Shown here: one piece after another, positions 12,090-23,760 of the stretch | How the letters are laid out: each line of letters begins with the position of its first letter | Numbering within the stretch: the first letter of the stretch is position 1 | Assembly (NCBI GenBank): GCA_015680685.1 | Contig: MNCI01011864.1 | Span: 499,247-563,246, forward strand | DNA length: 64,000 nucleotides | DNA from: Gnetum montanum | Lineage: Eukaryota; Streptophyta; Gnetopsida; Gnetales; Gnetaceae | Direction of reading: 5' to 3' | Program-made: the position numbers and the translations under genes | Notes under the pieces: generated by a model | Seen by the model: only the letters and a program-made list of their open reading frames with translations | The model's database searches: none | What the model was told of the DNA's origin: nothing

Positions 12090-13240
12090 GCACTTTGTGC
12101 TGTTGATCCTATGATGACATAATATTAACTTACATTAGTGATAGCGAAGCAAAAATGATCATCGAAAAAGTCCATAAAGGAATCTACGGAAGCCACATAG
12201 CACCTAGGGAAATGGCCACAAAGATCAAACGCTTAAGCTACTATTGGTCCTACATGGAATGCGATTATGTTTCCAAGGTCAAGACATGTAACATGTGTCA
12301 ACGACATGATAACCTCATGCATATGCCACCTACTAAACTACATAAAATGCAGATCATGTGGTTGTTCCAATATTTGGGGTTGAACATCATAGGACCAATA
12401 GTGCCTACATCCTCCATAGGATATAGCTTCATCATAACCACCACTAAGTATTTTATGAAGTGGGTTGAAGCTATTCCCCTTAGGAAGACTACATCATAGC
12501 AAGTTTGCAAATTCATACTTGACAACATAGTGACACATTTTGGTTTACCCACGACCATAAGCATAGACAACAGGCCACAATTTAGCAGTGCTGAGACTAA
12601 AGCCTTTTGCAAGTGCTTTAGAATCAAAAATTCCTTTTCATCACCCTACTACCTGTAGGAAAATGGCCAAGTAGAGGCCATAAATAAGGTCATCATAAAT
12701 CTTCTAAATAAGATGCTTCATAGCAGCAAACAAAGATGGCACAAGCAATTGATCTACTCACTCTGGGCCTACCGCATGACATGAAGAACTGCAATAGGTA
12801 AGATACCATATAGTTTGGTTTACAGGTCTGAAGCCATCTTGCCTCTTAAATTGTAGATTCCATCGCTCCATGTAATCCTCTCAAGCTTCATCGATGAGGA
12901 TTAAAATGACAAGCTAAGAACCATGGACCTTGAATCTATAGTGAAGGAGTGCATGCATATGCTTAATCAAATTGAGTGATACGAACAAACACAACGATAG
13001 AAACACCATCATAATTAGCACCAATGCCATATTAATGAGGGGGACCTAGTCCTTAAGGTCATTTGTGAACCTATAGACAAATTCTTAGCCAATTGGGAAG
13101 GGCCTTTCTTGGTTGTCAAGGCCTATGGCAACAGAGCATTCAAGCTTTTTGACTATGATGGTAATGAATTTGCCAATCTACCTAAAGCCATACTACGCAT
13201 AGTATGTAGTGCCTCATCAATGACAAAGCAAGGTAAGCAA
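12090..13240 (+). pseudogene. INT: integrase of Tat element 1
   Basis: Inserts the cDNA into host chromosomes. The N-terminal HHCC zinc finger is visible: VHKGIYGSH (from 12,170) and CNMCQRH (about 12,288). The core begins GLNIIGP near 12,376, where the first catalytic Asp is Asn. The second Asp is present in SIDNRPQF (about 12,560), and the Glu lies in ENGQVEAINK after a TAG at 12,656-12,658. The C-terminal region reads NWEGPFLVVKAYGNRAFKL (from about 13,095) and ends near 13,240. The family identity is sure; the copy is inactive. Confidence 0.9.
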
Positions 13241-13274
13241 AATTTTGCTACAACTATAAACAGGCAAAGATTAT

Positions 13275-13560
13275 TTCGCTATGACTATAAACTAGTATAG
13301 CATATCTATTATGACATAAATTGGCACCCACATCGATAGTTTACTATGACTATAAAATGGCAACGAATCATCCACTATGACCTTAAATTGGCACAGGAAT
13401 CATTTTCTATGACACTAAATTGGCACAACAATCATCTGCTATGATGCTAAACTGGCACAATAATCATCTACTATGATGCTAAACTAGTAACCAGCAATTT
13501 GCTAGGACTATAAACTAGCACATCACAGTCTTCCAAGACCTTAAACTGGATTCGTAGTTC
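13275..13560 (+). repeat. ~32-bp tandem repeat after integrase
   Basis: Copies of CTATGATGCTAAACTGGC start at about 13,344, 13,375, 13,408, 13,439 and 13,471, a spacing of 31-33 bases, with degenerate copies on both sides. The TAAACTGGC core resembles the arrays next to the antisense gene. Confidence 0.8.
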
Positions 13561-15218
13561 AACACACATAGTTTTGTAGATAAGCGAGTGCAAATACTTT
13601 CAGCTCGTTGTCATTTTTTCATACCTTGTGGGTGGAGTGGGGCACTGTAGTTCTAGAATGGAGTTCACGTCATCAAGAGAGGCCTTTGGAACATTTGTAG
13701 CATTACTGCCCCTTAGAATTTTGCTGATCCTTTGGAAATTCCCTTGGGCATTTTGCTAACCTTCTGGAGCTCCTACCATAGTCGCTAGTAATACTAGCCC
13801 TAGGCTACACCAACAACATTACCAGCCTTGGGTATTTCATTATTGGTTAGAGCTCTTATTATCAGCACAACCCATTAGAGTACTAGTAGTATTATGGCCC
13901 AAACATTTTTCTACCATCCTTTAGCCCTCATCATTGTTTAGGCTTGGGAGCACTTTCAACATCCTGGCTCTTTGTCATGTTGCTAGCTTTTCAAGCTCCT
14001 ATCCTTGGTGTGGAGTCTCCAGCACCTACATCACCATTGCCCCCTACTATTTTGCTAATCCCTCTGGGTGCTTGCCTCTAATGTGGCTACTAAAGCTTTT
14101 GCAGCCTTTTCACTTTGGCACCTACAGTGGATTTCCTACATTGGTTCTTCAAGCTATTGTAACTAGTCCAGCCATTACATGCATTTGCAGCACACTCGCA
14201 TCTAATAGTTTACTCTCACCTCATGTCATGCAATTGTCTTCTTGTTTTCTTTGTGTTATGTTTGCAAGATGAAGCCTTAGAGGTAGTCGTGTAGAGACAC
14301 ATCTCATCGTGGTAGCAAGACGTCACATTACTTTGATTTTCATGATCAAACTAGCTAAGCTACTTAAGAATGCCCATCCCTATCACCTCGCTATAGCTTG
14401 CTTGCATTTACGCCTTTTACCTTGCATTTCCCTACTTCCCCTTGCATCACCAAGTTTGCAACCTTTCTGATGCACATAGCACTTTCTCTAATTCAACCGC
14501 AAAACCCATAGTAGACATAGCACAACTCATCCTATGGGGAGCCTTTGTGGGCTGGTCAAAGCCCAGGTGAATGTAATGCAACTCATCCTAGGGAAGAAAC
14601 ACCTATCCTACAGATGCGACATAGTTGCACTGAAATAAAGCCCATTAGGTGGCACACTGTCCACCTAACAAAAAGCATCCCATAGCTAGCATCTCACAAC
14701 ATGTAAAACCCAAAGTAGGTTCATCACCACCTAGTCAAAAAAATATAAAAACAAGAGTAAAGAGAACTGGGCAAAACCATGTCCCTAATCATAATTAGAA
14801 GAGCTACAATTTCAGAACTGGTCCAACCCTAAATCCGCATCGACCTTCTCATAAGCACTCTAATAAGAGGTCATAATTTTAGGGGCAATCCATTCTAGTA
14901 CCATGGATGTTGACTCTCTCATAAGCATTTAAACAAGAGGTCATTATTTTGGTGAAAAGCCACCTTGGTGCCATGATCCTCATCAACCATGCTAACTTTG
15001 CATCTTGTAGTAGCATATACTATTTGCATCTCATTTCCTTGTCACCCCTTAGCACATTCCCTACACCATTTATCCCCACTATATCATTACTCTTAGCACT
15101 CTTGAGCATGGTGAAGTGACATTCAGTCAGGTACTGATGAGTGATGTTGCTGTCAGGCCTACTATGATGTTTTGCGTTCTTTGTTGATGTCTCTTGGGCC
15201 ACTCCTTTAGAAGTCAAC
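13561..15218 (+). other. 3' untranslated region of element 1
   Basis: Long region between integrase and the polypurine tract. It contains vaguely repetitive, pyrimidine-rich DNA with recurring TTTTGCTAA-type phrases, but no domain on either strand. The open frame at 13,934-14,272 has no recognisable family and looks accidental. Confidence 0.55.
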
Positions 15219-15231
15219 AAAGAGGGGCCAA
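15219..15231 (+). other. polypurine tract of element 1
   Basis: AAAGAGGGGCCAA lies directly before the 3' LTR start TGAAACATC. This is the expected primer for plus-strand DNA synthesis. Confidence 0.8.
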
Positions 15232-15340
15232 TGAAACATCACCAAATTCAGGATCCCATGTCTCAACTACAAATTTGGCTAAGTGTCAAACCTTGAAAAA
15301 TCTTTTTCTAAGTGTTGAGACTATGCTCCCACTACTCGGA

Positions 15341-15358
15341 CTACGCTCTAGAGCATAG
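15341..15358. repeat. near-palindrome in LTR U3
   Basis: CTACGCTCTAGAGCATAG is palindromic except for one C/T difference. It is one of several copies of the same inverted motif in U3. Confidence 0.6.
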
Positions 15359-16146
15359 TAAACGTAGTTGATACAAATAGCCCAAAATTGCAAGATTTTT
15401 TTAAGTGTCAATAACAACTCCAAACTTTTCTAAGTGTTTTGACGATGTTCACTCTACCAAGACTATGCTCCATAGTGTAGTTAGAGGCTACTGAGCATGC
15501 TTGGGATGGATGAAATAGTTTGGCAAATTTTTTAACTTTTGGTATTACGCTCCCTACTACCCTCCAAAGCATAGTTAGCAGAGTCAACATTGAGAACATC
15601 AACTTTGCAATATTTTCCTAAGTGTTTGGATTATGCTATCCTTGTTGGGAATATGCTCCAGAGTGTAACTAGAGTAGTCTACACTAAACCTCTCTTCTTG
15701 TAGAATTTTTCTAAATGTTGGACTATGCTCCAGAGCGGTGTCAGTGTAGTCTATCGAAACTACCTTTAAAAGCCTCCAAAACTCAGTAAAACCTTACATC
15801 TCAACTCCAACGTTCTTTTAGCAAGTTTTGTCTCTTTTGCATCCCCCCATTTTTCCTTAAATTGTACCTACACTTGACAGCACTCGAGAGAGTGGGCAAC
15901 ATAGTCTTGAAGCGTAGTCTCCAAAACTACACTATTTTGCATTATGTTCAGGTATGTTGTGGTTTGTTTGGCACTCGTTCATGTAGTCTCGGTAGCGTAG
16001 TCACAGTTTAGCAGTTTCACAGGGTCCATTGGAGCAAACCAACAAAACACCATTTTGCTTTAGTAGGAGGATAGTTGGGGCTAACGTAGTCCCAACTACC
16101 CCTTTGCCATGTGGTGCCCAATCTGTGATTTACACTATCCCTAGCC

Positions 16147-16155
16147 CTATAAATA
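16147..16155 (+). promoter_or_regulatory. TATA box of element 1 LTR
   Basis: CTATAAATA, conserved at the same place in the element 2 LTR (27,787-27,795). It would mark the U3/R boundary and drive sense transcription. Confidence 0.75.
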
Positions 16156-16982
16156 CCCTAATGTTCCACATTCTAGGGGTTGAAAAATTAAAAAGCAAGT
16201 TTGGAAAATTTCAACAATAGCATTCTTAGTACTCCTAAGCACACTCAACATTTTAGGAAAACTTTGGGATACCACAACACTATGTACACTGCCCAACACA
16301 CCATACACCATTGTAGCTTATAGGACATCATGATAGCCAAGTTGGTAATTTTAGACTTCACGATGGATGTTATTTCTTCGTAGCCAGAGACCTTGAGACT
16401 GTGACTATGCTACCTATTATGCATGCTTGTATATAGCATACCTCATAAAATTTTCTTTACAATTGGCTATTCTCCCCCTATTTGGGGTGGTGTTTTTCTC
16501 TCTCTTACTTACATTTTATGCATTTTTCACATTCCCTTATGCATTTTAGCATTCTGCTCACATTTTTCATTATTTAAGGACAAATTTGTGCATTTGCACC
16601 CTCAGTTTTATGTTTGAAACCCCTACTATGCTCACACCCATGGACATTATGAACGTCATGCAAACCCATAACATTTATTTCATCTTAATACCCCTAAGTC
16701 CTAGTTTAATTGACAAGACTGTCCTAGGCACCCCGCCTCCATTCCTAATAGGGCCTTGTATGGACATAGGATCAAAGCTATGTAATCGTGGACCTATCGA
16801 AATCCCATTTTAGCCTATGACATTTTCAATTGCTACAAAATCAGCTCAAGCATTTATTAAGAAATGAAAAGTTGGAAATTTTGGCCAAGTATGGGTGACT
16901 ACACTTTCACCTAAAGTTGAAAATTTTGGCTAAGTGTGGAGCATAGTCTAGGGTTGGTGGATCATTAAATGACTGTGAGAAG

Positions 16983-16991
16983 GTATATAGG
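16983..16991 (+). promoter_or_regulatory. TATA-like box of antisense gene, element 2
   Basis: GTATATAGG, followed by CACATTTTACCGTGGGTAAG, which matches the minus-strand sequence next to the TATA box at 9,296-9,304. Confidence 0.42.
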
Positions 16992-16999
16992 CACATTTT

Positions 17000-18660
17000 A
17001 CCGTGGGTAAGTTGTCACTTTTAAGCTTTCAAATACGAAGTTTAGATCGTAGTCTTGTTATTACGATTAGGTGCTACCAGTGAAGAGTGTAGTTGGAGCA
17101 AGATGATGTGTCGAAGTGGACACCTACACCCAAGACTAGTAAATGTGGAAGAGGGGGAATGAGCACTAGGTCGCTTGCCACAAGTGTGCATGGAGAAGAG
17201 GAGGTCATCGGCATCTACCAAGTACCCTAACTATGTTCTCTCCTTTGCTCATTTTTTTCATTTTGTTTTTGGCTATTCCAAGTGTTTAGGGGCGTAGTTT
17301 GGTGTCTTGCAACGATAGTGGCCATTTCTGCCCTACATTATTTCTACACATTTTGGTAGCATGAAGGGTGCAATGGCTAGGAGGATTTTGGTCATTGGCT
17401 CTTTTTTTCCTGTAGTGTGGGGCTCTATGTGAGGGTTTCCTACAAAAAATTTTGGGGGGAAATGGTGGGTTTTTGGCCATCGTTCCTTGTAGCATAGTCG
17501 TGGCCTTAGCCACCACTACGTGCTGTAGCGTAGCCTCCAGTGCTATGACGACAAGCAAAACTAGGATGTATTCAAGGTGGGAGCACGATGATGAGGTGAT
17601 TGTTACTTGTTCGTGCCCCCCCCCCCCCTATTTTCTTTTACCTTCATTTCTTGTTTGCAAATTGTGGGGTTGGCGCTAGCCATAGTTTGTACCCTGTAAC
17701 ATGGTTGTAGGGATTGTGGTCATAACCAGAGCTAGAGGGCATGCAATTGCCTTACCATTTTTTGAGGCATGGTTGCAAAGATGTGAGGGTCCTAACAGTG
17801 ACTAAGGATGACTCATTGTGGGGCAAGGAGCATGGCAGGGATTTTCCCTATGATTTTTTTCTATAATTTTTTTTGTGAATTCGTGCATGGTGTAGGGTTA
17901 CGAAGCCTAAGGCTCCACGTAGAGGATGCACTGTGGTGCGACTACAACTTCTTGGCATTATTATAATGGTTTCAATGGTGGTGGGAAGGGGCGCTAAGCA
18001 TTTTCATATTTTTTGTGTTATTTTTTGAAAAAAAAAATTTGTGAATCGTCACGATGGGGTAGGGCACATACGGCATAATGGCCATGGTGCATGGCAATGC
18101 ATAGGACACTATGGGATGGTAGCCAAGACTACAGTCTCCACTCATTAGAAAAGTGTTTGACAAAATTTCTACCCAAAATTTAGTTTTTCAGGACTACACT
18201 CCATAGAGTGCATAGTTAGGGTGCCCACAGAGTTAGAAAAATTTCACTTCTGTCTTTCTTGGACTACGCTCTCCACCAAGGTAGTCTAGAGTTAATAAAA
18301 ATTATAGTTTTTCAAACTATGCTCTCCATTGAGGAAGTTTGGAGTTAGAAAAAATTTTGCAAAAATTCTATAAATTATGCATAATGCTAAATTTGCAAAA
18401 TGTGATGATGCTAAACCTACAAACTAAAATGATGCTAAATTTGTGAAAACATGTTATACCTTAGTGAGTACTAGGCACATTAAATAAGTTGGTTGATGTC
18501 CTATACCCATGGGGCACCTGAGGGCATTGCCAAAATTAGGAAAAACTTTTGTTACTTCACTTTTTATTATATTAATTTTGCTAACTTATCTTAGTGGTTT
18601 AATGCCAAAATTTGCATCTATGTATGTATAATAACACTTGCTTATTATTTGTCGGTTGTA
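17000..18660 (+). other. 5' region of the antisense gene with LTR-like motifs
   Basis: Aligns in patches with minus-strand DNA at 7,680-9,290, for example GCTTGCCACAAG near 17,170 with its partner near 9,160. It may hold a 5' exon and a long first intron. It contains several ACTACGCTC / GAGTGCATAGT type motifs (18,180-18,350), as in the LTR U3. A run of ten or more C residues occurs near 17,617. Confidence 0.45.
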
Positions 18661-21600
18661 GGGCACTACTAAAACTTATCTTGATCATCGTGGAGCTTGT
18701 GGGCATCTTGTGCTACATGAGAAAGCTTGTTCCTAACATGCCTATGCCAAATATTGAGTGGGTGTTCAAGAAGTGTGGTTTTAGCTAGGGGCTTGTGAGT
18801 TCCTAGAGTATATGTTGTAGTAGTTTAGTGTGATCATGTGGTCACATTTAGTGGTGAAGGTTGCTAGCATCATCATTGAGATGTTACTACCTAGGGCCAA
18901 CTGGAATATCCTAAGGTTCATCTCAGATGAGCCTACTACTAGTGGTGATGAGGTAGGTGGTTTGGGCCAAGGCCTTAGGAGCTTTCAGAACCTATCCAGG
19001 ATATGGCACATGATGGGGTTTAGTTGCTACAACAAGAGCAACACCCTCTTCATCACTATGCAAGTGCACACCATGTTTCAAAATCCACTTGGGACTATCT
19101 ACTACATCGAAGGGTAAGTGCGTTTATGACTTTCATAGTTTGTTTTTCTACTAGCTCATGTTGCATTGCAAATGAAGTATGCTTGATGCTAAGTTCAGAG
19201 TTGATGAGGAGGGCCTACATGATGAGGTAGACCCTCTAGCTTTGACCTGCACCACCCTGGAGGTGTTCTCTTCTAGTGCGAACGTTCGGGAAGTTGTGCT
19301 TAAGTAGGTGGGGTGCAATCTAGAGGTCTACCTTACCTAATACATGAAGGCATACGAGTGGTGTAGGACCCATGACTAGTTGGATGAGGAGTGGGTCACC
19401 AATGTGATTAACACTAAGGAGATGCTTGCAGCACGACCCTCGTCTCGCACCCCATTTGTGCCACGTATGAATCTAAGCTTTAGCTCATGTGCTTGCTCAC
19501 ATGTGCCTACTAGTTTGCCTTTGCATGATGCTAATGTTATTTTTCCTTTGTTGTAGTGGTAGTTGCCCCAAGTAAGGTGATGGTGGTCATCACAGGTTGC
19601 ACATTGGCCATCCTCAACATGAAGTATGGCAATGTGGAGGGTGCGTAGCACTAGTTGTGCCATAAGGCTTCAGATGCATTAACTATTAGGCTCACGTATG
19701 CAGGGTTGATGGATCTATTTTGGGCCCTTAGCCTAAGTATCCTGGTGGCTGAAATGATCATCATCATTAACTTCTTTGGTAGCAACATTAGGTAGTTTGT
19801 CACTTGCATGCACAATGTGATGATAGTAATCGACCTCAGCAAGGCCTTCTTTGTCGACTTCTTTGGACTTTCCACTAATGGCTCAATAATTATTGATAAG
19901 GACAATAGAGAGGTGGACTAAAAAGGGGAGATCGAGGATTGGTTAGGGGTCACCTGATCTCATAAGAGCATTCTGATTAAGGATGTACTTATGCCTGAGA
20001 TATAGAAGCTCTACCCTCTATCCCGCACTCATGCCTTTCCAAAGTTGCTCTTCCAAGGAAAGATCCTTAGGGTGGAGCAGGCACAAGTGATGAAAGAGGT
20101 GTTGTTGGAGGGTATGAGGTTTAACTGGGCTACTGATATCACCACTAGCTTGCATGCAAAGATTTCTAGGCTATAGTTTAACATCCAAGTGAGGTCTCAC
20201 ATTCACTTCGCATTCTTTGCAAGCTATTTGTGAAGGTTTGCGAAGCACTTGGTCATGCGTGATAATGGGCGTTGGGTGGTACAAGACTATGAGTAACTAT
20301 CCAAACGATGGATCAAGCACATGTTTATGACCACATAGGCATAGGAGCCCCCCAAAGGAGATTGACGAGTTATTATCTGTAATGACTACATGTCTTGTGG
20401 GGCAGTCACATTACTTGTAGGATAGCATGGGTAAGGGTCATCCAGTTGGCACTAGGGATGTGAGTACGGTGAACTACTATATTGGAAAGATAATGGGACC
20501 ATCTAAGGCTAAGATTACGAGGCCACATCCTATAGAGGAGACTACCCCTAAGGTTGGGATACTGAGCAACAAAAAGATCTGTATCAAGCTTCAAAGCTTG
20601 TGCACAGAGGTTGCAAGTTAGTGTGCACAACTTGTTAGATGCATTTATTGTATTAATATATGTTTATATTTTTATGTTTTTGTTTATGCTATGCTATTAA
20701 TTAGTACTAATGTGCTATATGTGTTGATTACAGAGACTGAAGAGAGGATTGCTAGAGCAGTAATCGAGGCAGGAGCAGATGAAGCACCTCCTTAAGTTGA
20801 AAAGGAGGAGGATCATGGAGATGAGCTACCTAAGGCAACAGATACCCTTCAATAGTTGGAGGAGGGGTTACTCCATTCCAATGGGGATGATTTTGATTAC
20901 TTGTTTGATGATGTGTAGCTAGGTAAGCCCCCTACACTCACACCTGAGGGCTTGTTAGGTGACTTTCTTAAATTATCATCTATGATTGCTTGCTTGTTCT
21001 AACATCTTTAGCCATTTGATTATATGCTAACTACATCATTGTGTTATAGCCTCAAATGTTCCCACTAGCGGTCCCACAGCTACCTACCTTATGGAGTTGT
21101 GGTTAGAAATGTCTAATAAGTTTGCTTCATGCAAGGCATTTTTCAAGACATGGTGGACCATTTACAACAAGTAGATCATGAGCTTAGTATGTATGCTATG
21201 CTTCTTTGCTTTGTGTTAATTTACCAATTAAATGATTAGTTCATGGCTAAGATTAATCGCTTGTTGCATGCCAACAGGTTCTAAGCTTCAATGGGATCCA
21301 AGCATGGTGGCCAAGGTGGATGCCCTTCCTAACCTCCCTTCTAAGATAGATCAAGTGTCTCATTGCATGTACACGACATTGAGCAAGTGCATGCTTTCCT
21401 ATGTGAAGGTGTTCTAAGTCTACAGGTGCTCAAATAAGCACCTATGGAAACATGTGCATGAGCTTCAGGAGAGGGTGGCTAGTTAGGATATGAAGATTGG
21501 AGATATTTAGTCTAGATATGATTTCTTGGTGTTTAGAGCCTAGGGAGACAACACCTGGCGTACCTCCAAGATAGAGTATGCCCAATACTAGACAGTTCTC

Positions 21601-22504
21601 AAAGGAAAAAATGAGGCCACATGGGAGCTGATTAAGCAACAACTATAGATGGACTTGCTTGATGAAAAGAATCAAGACTAGAAGAATTACAACACAAAGG
21701 TGTATGAGTGGGGAAAAACATAAAAGAATCACAAGCACCAATATAAGTGAAAGTGTAATATGTACCTACGATGGTACAAGGAGGAGTCTATTGAACATCG
21801 CTACCTCAAGATGTTTCTTGAGGTGATTGGCAAAAGGCAAGCTTATGAGTTATTTACTTGGCACACAATGGTGAGTGGATTTCCTAATAGATAGATCATC
21901 ACCACTTTTGGAGAGGCTTCCTCTACCAGCTTCTTGATAAATTTGCTCACATTGACCACCATGGACAAAGGCAAGACCCTTGCAAGGATTAACTTTGGCT
22001 AGGAGGACTGGACCTAGCTTTCTGAGGCTGAGATCCTCTAACACTTAAAGGATTTCCTTGGAAAATTCCCTAGAATTGACCAATGCATGATCCTCTCAAG
22101 TTAGTTTTTTTTTTTTTTGTGCTCTTTCATGTTTTGGGTTAGCTTGTGTATTATATGTTTGCTTACTAACTACTTTTTTTTGTTGTGGTTATGGTAGCAG
22201 GTACCAAGAGATGCTATAGGCCCTAGCAATGTGGTGGGAAAAGAAAAAGCTCCACCCCCTCTTAGCACCATCGGTTGAGCACAACTTGATGTAGCCCTAC
22301 TATTAGGCATTTTTGCTATTTTTGCTATATTTTGCTACTCATGTTATGTAGTACTATTCATATGATATCTAATGCATGTAGTTGCTACATGTGATGTGTA
22401 ATGTGCACACTTTTTTCTCTTATGTTTTATGTATTTGTTATGTGCTTGCTATGGTTATCATGCGATGAGTTAATATGCTAAATATGCTAAGTTGAGTCTA
22501 TTTG

Positions 22505-22800
22505 ATGATGGTGTAACTAGACCATTGTTAGCCCCATGCTAGTTTAAGGCCATAGCGAGAGGGCCAATGCTAGTTTAAGGTCATTTCAGGCCATGATGAT
22601 AGTTTTAGGCCATTTTGAGCCTTGTATACTACTAGTTTTAGGCCATTTTGGGCCATAGTAGAAGGATTAACGGTGATAATTTAAGGTTATTCCGAGCCAT
22701 GCGTTACTAGTTTAGGGCCATGGTAGGCCATGCATGGCCAATTTAAGCCCACGATAGGTTGCGTGTTGCTAGTTTAAGGCCATGGTAGGCTGCATAGTGC
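22505..22800 (-). repeat. degenerate tandem repeat between antisense gene and protease, element 2
   Basis: Repeats of TAGTTTTAGGCCATTTTGGG and GCTAGTTTAAGGCCAT occur. In inverted orientation they match the array at 3,610-3,880, confirming that the antisense gene sits at the same site in both elements. Confidence 0.75.
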
Positions 22801-23116
22801 TATTTCTCTTTTGTGATTTTTTCTTTTCTGATTTTACGCATATTTATGTTTTTCATGCATTAACTAATAACTGCTAAAGGGTAAACTAAACGAGTGAATG
22901 TGTAAACTAAGTAGAATGCATAAATAAGGCAAATAAATGCATAAACAAAGTGGAACAATGCATAATGTAAATAATCAAGATAAATGTAAATGCATAAACA
23001 AATGTAGTGTAAGCAAAAAAAAGGTGAAATGCATGATGTGTAGAAGTAAATGGTAGGTAGGCACCTAGCACATTTCAAGCTAAGGGGGTACCTTAGTCAT
23101 GTAGTTACTTCCTAAT
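22801..23116. other. AT-rich spacer
   Basis: Low-complexity DNA with repeated TAAAC and AATGCATAA phrases, between the tandem array and the protease tail of element 2. No gene is seen. Confidence 0.4.
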
Positions 23117-23760
23117 CTAGTGTGGATTAGGGGATGCATAGGGCCTAAACTGTACTATGTGATAGTCTCCTTGACCTTCACTTGTTATGTTGAAGGGAAA
23201 ATCAACCCACAGAGCATACTTTAGGACGTCATTGGCTTCTTTAGCTTGTTCAAGTGGGTTTTCCTCATGCATTTCATCCTCATCCTTTACTATAGATACA
23301 TCATCAAGTAACTCCACCTTTGACCCTTCCTCCATGTCTATGTTGTTAATGGACAGAGGGGCTATGTTATCCCCATGGAAAATAACCTTTCAACCTTCAT
23401 ATGAAAGATGGATTTCTTGGTGGATGCGGGAGGAGATAGCTTGTAATTGGGCCAATTAAGGCTTGCCCAATATTAAGTTAAAGCTAGGCATTTTCTCTAC
23501 AACTATGAACTTAGTAGTAGTGGGGAATTCTTCCCCTACCGTGAAGGCTATTGTGATGGTTCCCCTAATGATGATGTGTGATCCATTAAAGGATTTTAGG
23601 CACATGGTTTTTGTCAATTTGATTTGATCGACAAGGCTTAGTTTGTCAATGACAGTGTATGGGATGACATTTGTTGTGACCTTTTGAACCCTCCTAATCT
23701 TACACTACCCAACATGTATGGTGATGAACATGGATGCTGTGATGACCTAACCCTTCTTAA
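23117..23760 (-). pseudogene. pro: aspartic protease of Tat element 2, with C-terminal tail
   Basis: Minus-strand homologue of the protease at 3,190-3,606. Visible blocks are TTNVIPYTVIDKL, LKSFNGS and LILGKP followed by a stop where the family has Trp, then EIHLSYEG. After the core an acidic tail (frame 23,117-23,335) continues through DEMHEENPLEQAKEAND and ends with a stop at 23,117. This tail is missing from element 1. The catalytic D-S/T-G block is not clearly preserved. Gag lies upstream on the minus strand. Confidence 0.75.

Larger units (their letters stand above)
1..16815 (+). mobile_element. Tat/Ogre-lineage Ty3-gypsy LTR retrotransposon, element 1 (5' LTR outside window)
   Basis: Domains in order on the plus strand are gag (about 310), protease (3,190), RT (9,840), RNase H (10,940), a second archaeal-type RNase H (11,480) and integrase (12,090), then tandem repeats, a polypurine tract and a 3' LTR. 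A second RNase H downstream of the first is diagnostic of the Tat lineage (Ogre, Retand, Grande). The first 290 bases match the leader of element 2 near 26,720-26,860, about 260 bases inside its primer-binding site, so the missing 5' LTR should end a few hundred bases left of position 1. The element therefore exceeds about 18 kb. All ORFs are broken by stops and frameshifts. It appears to be inserted into element 2, whose inner sequence resumes right after the LTR. Confidence 0.88.
15232..16815 (+). repeat. 3' LTR of Tat element 1
   Basis: Begins TGAAACATCACC after the polypurine tract and aligns along its length with the minus-strand LTR at 27,152-28,549. Shared landmarks are the start, a TATA box (CTATAAATACCC), TTTGGGGTGGTGTT (about 16,479) and the end region GGACCTATCG..TAGCC. 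Similarity stops at about 16,815. The U3 part contains many copies of the motif ACTATGCTC or its complement. The two LTRs differ strongly and belong to different insertions. Confidence 0.85.
16983..22278 (+). pseudogene. antisense intron-containing gene carried by Tat element 2 (unrecognised product)
   Basis: Homologue of the gene at 4,066-9,304, again opposite in strand to its host element's gag-pol. Exons inferred from two-copy comparison: about 18,661-19,113 (contains RFISDEP, CYNKSN and HTMFQNP), 19,194-19,464, 19,557-20,616 (contains an ALTIRLTYAGLMDLFWAL block and IMGPSKAKITRPHP), 20,734-20,922 (acidic; FDYLFDDV), 21,050-21,186, 21,278-22,099 (contains KTLARINFG) and 22,201-22,278, ending GPSNVVGKEK..PPP and TGA. 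Introns are 19,114-19,193, 19,465-19,556, 20,617-20,733, 20,923-21,049, 21,187-21,277 and 22,100-22,200, all GT..AG. A first exon may lie near 17,150-17,215. Exons contain scattered stops, many TAG. I cannot name the protein family. Confidence 0.75.

Noticed and set aside
13934-14272. 112-codon frame in the 3' region of element 1
   Set aside because: No family resemblance, low-complexity composition, and no counterpart in element 2.
17610-17630. Run of C residues as a functional site
   Set aside because: A plain homopolymer not found in the matching region of element 1.
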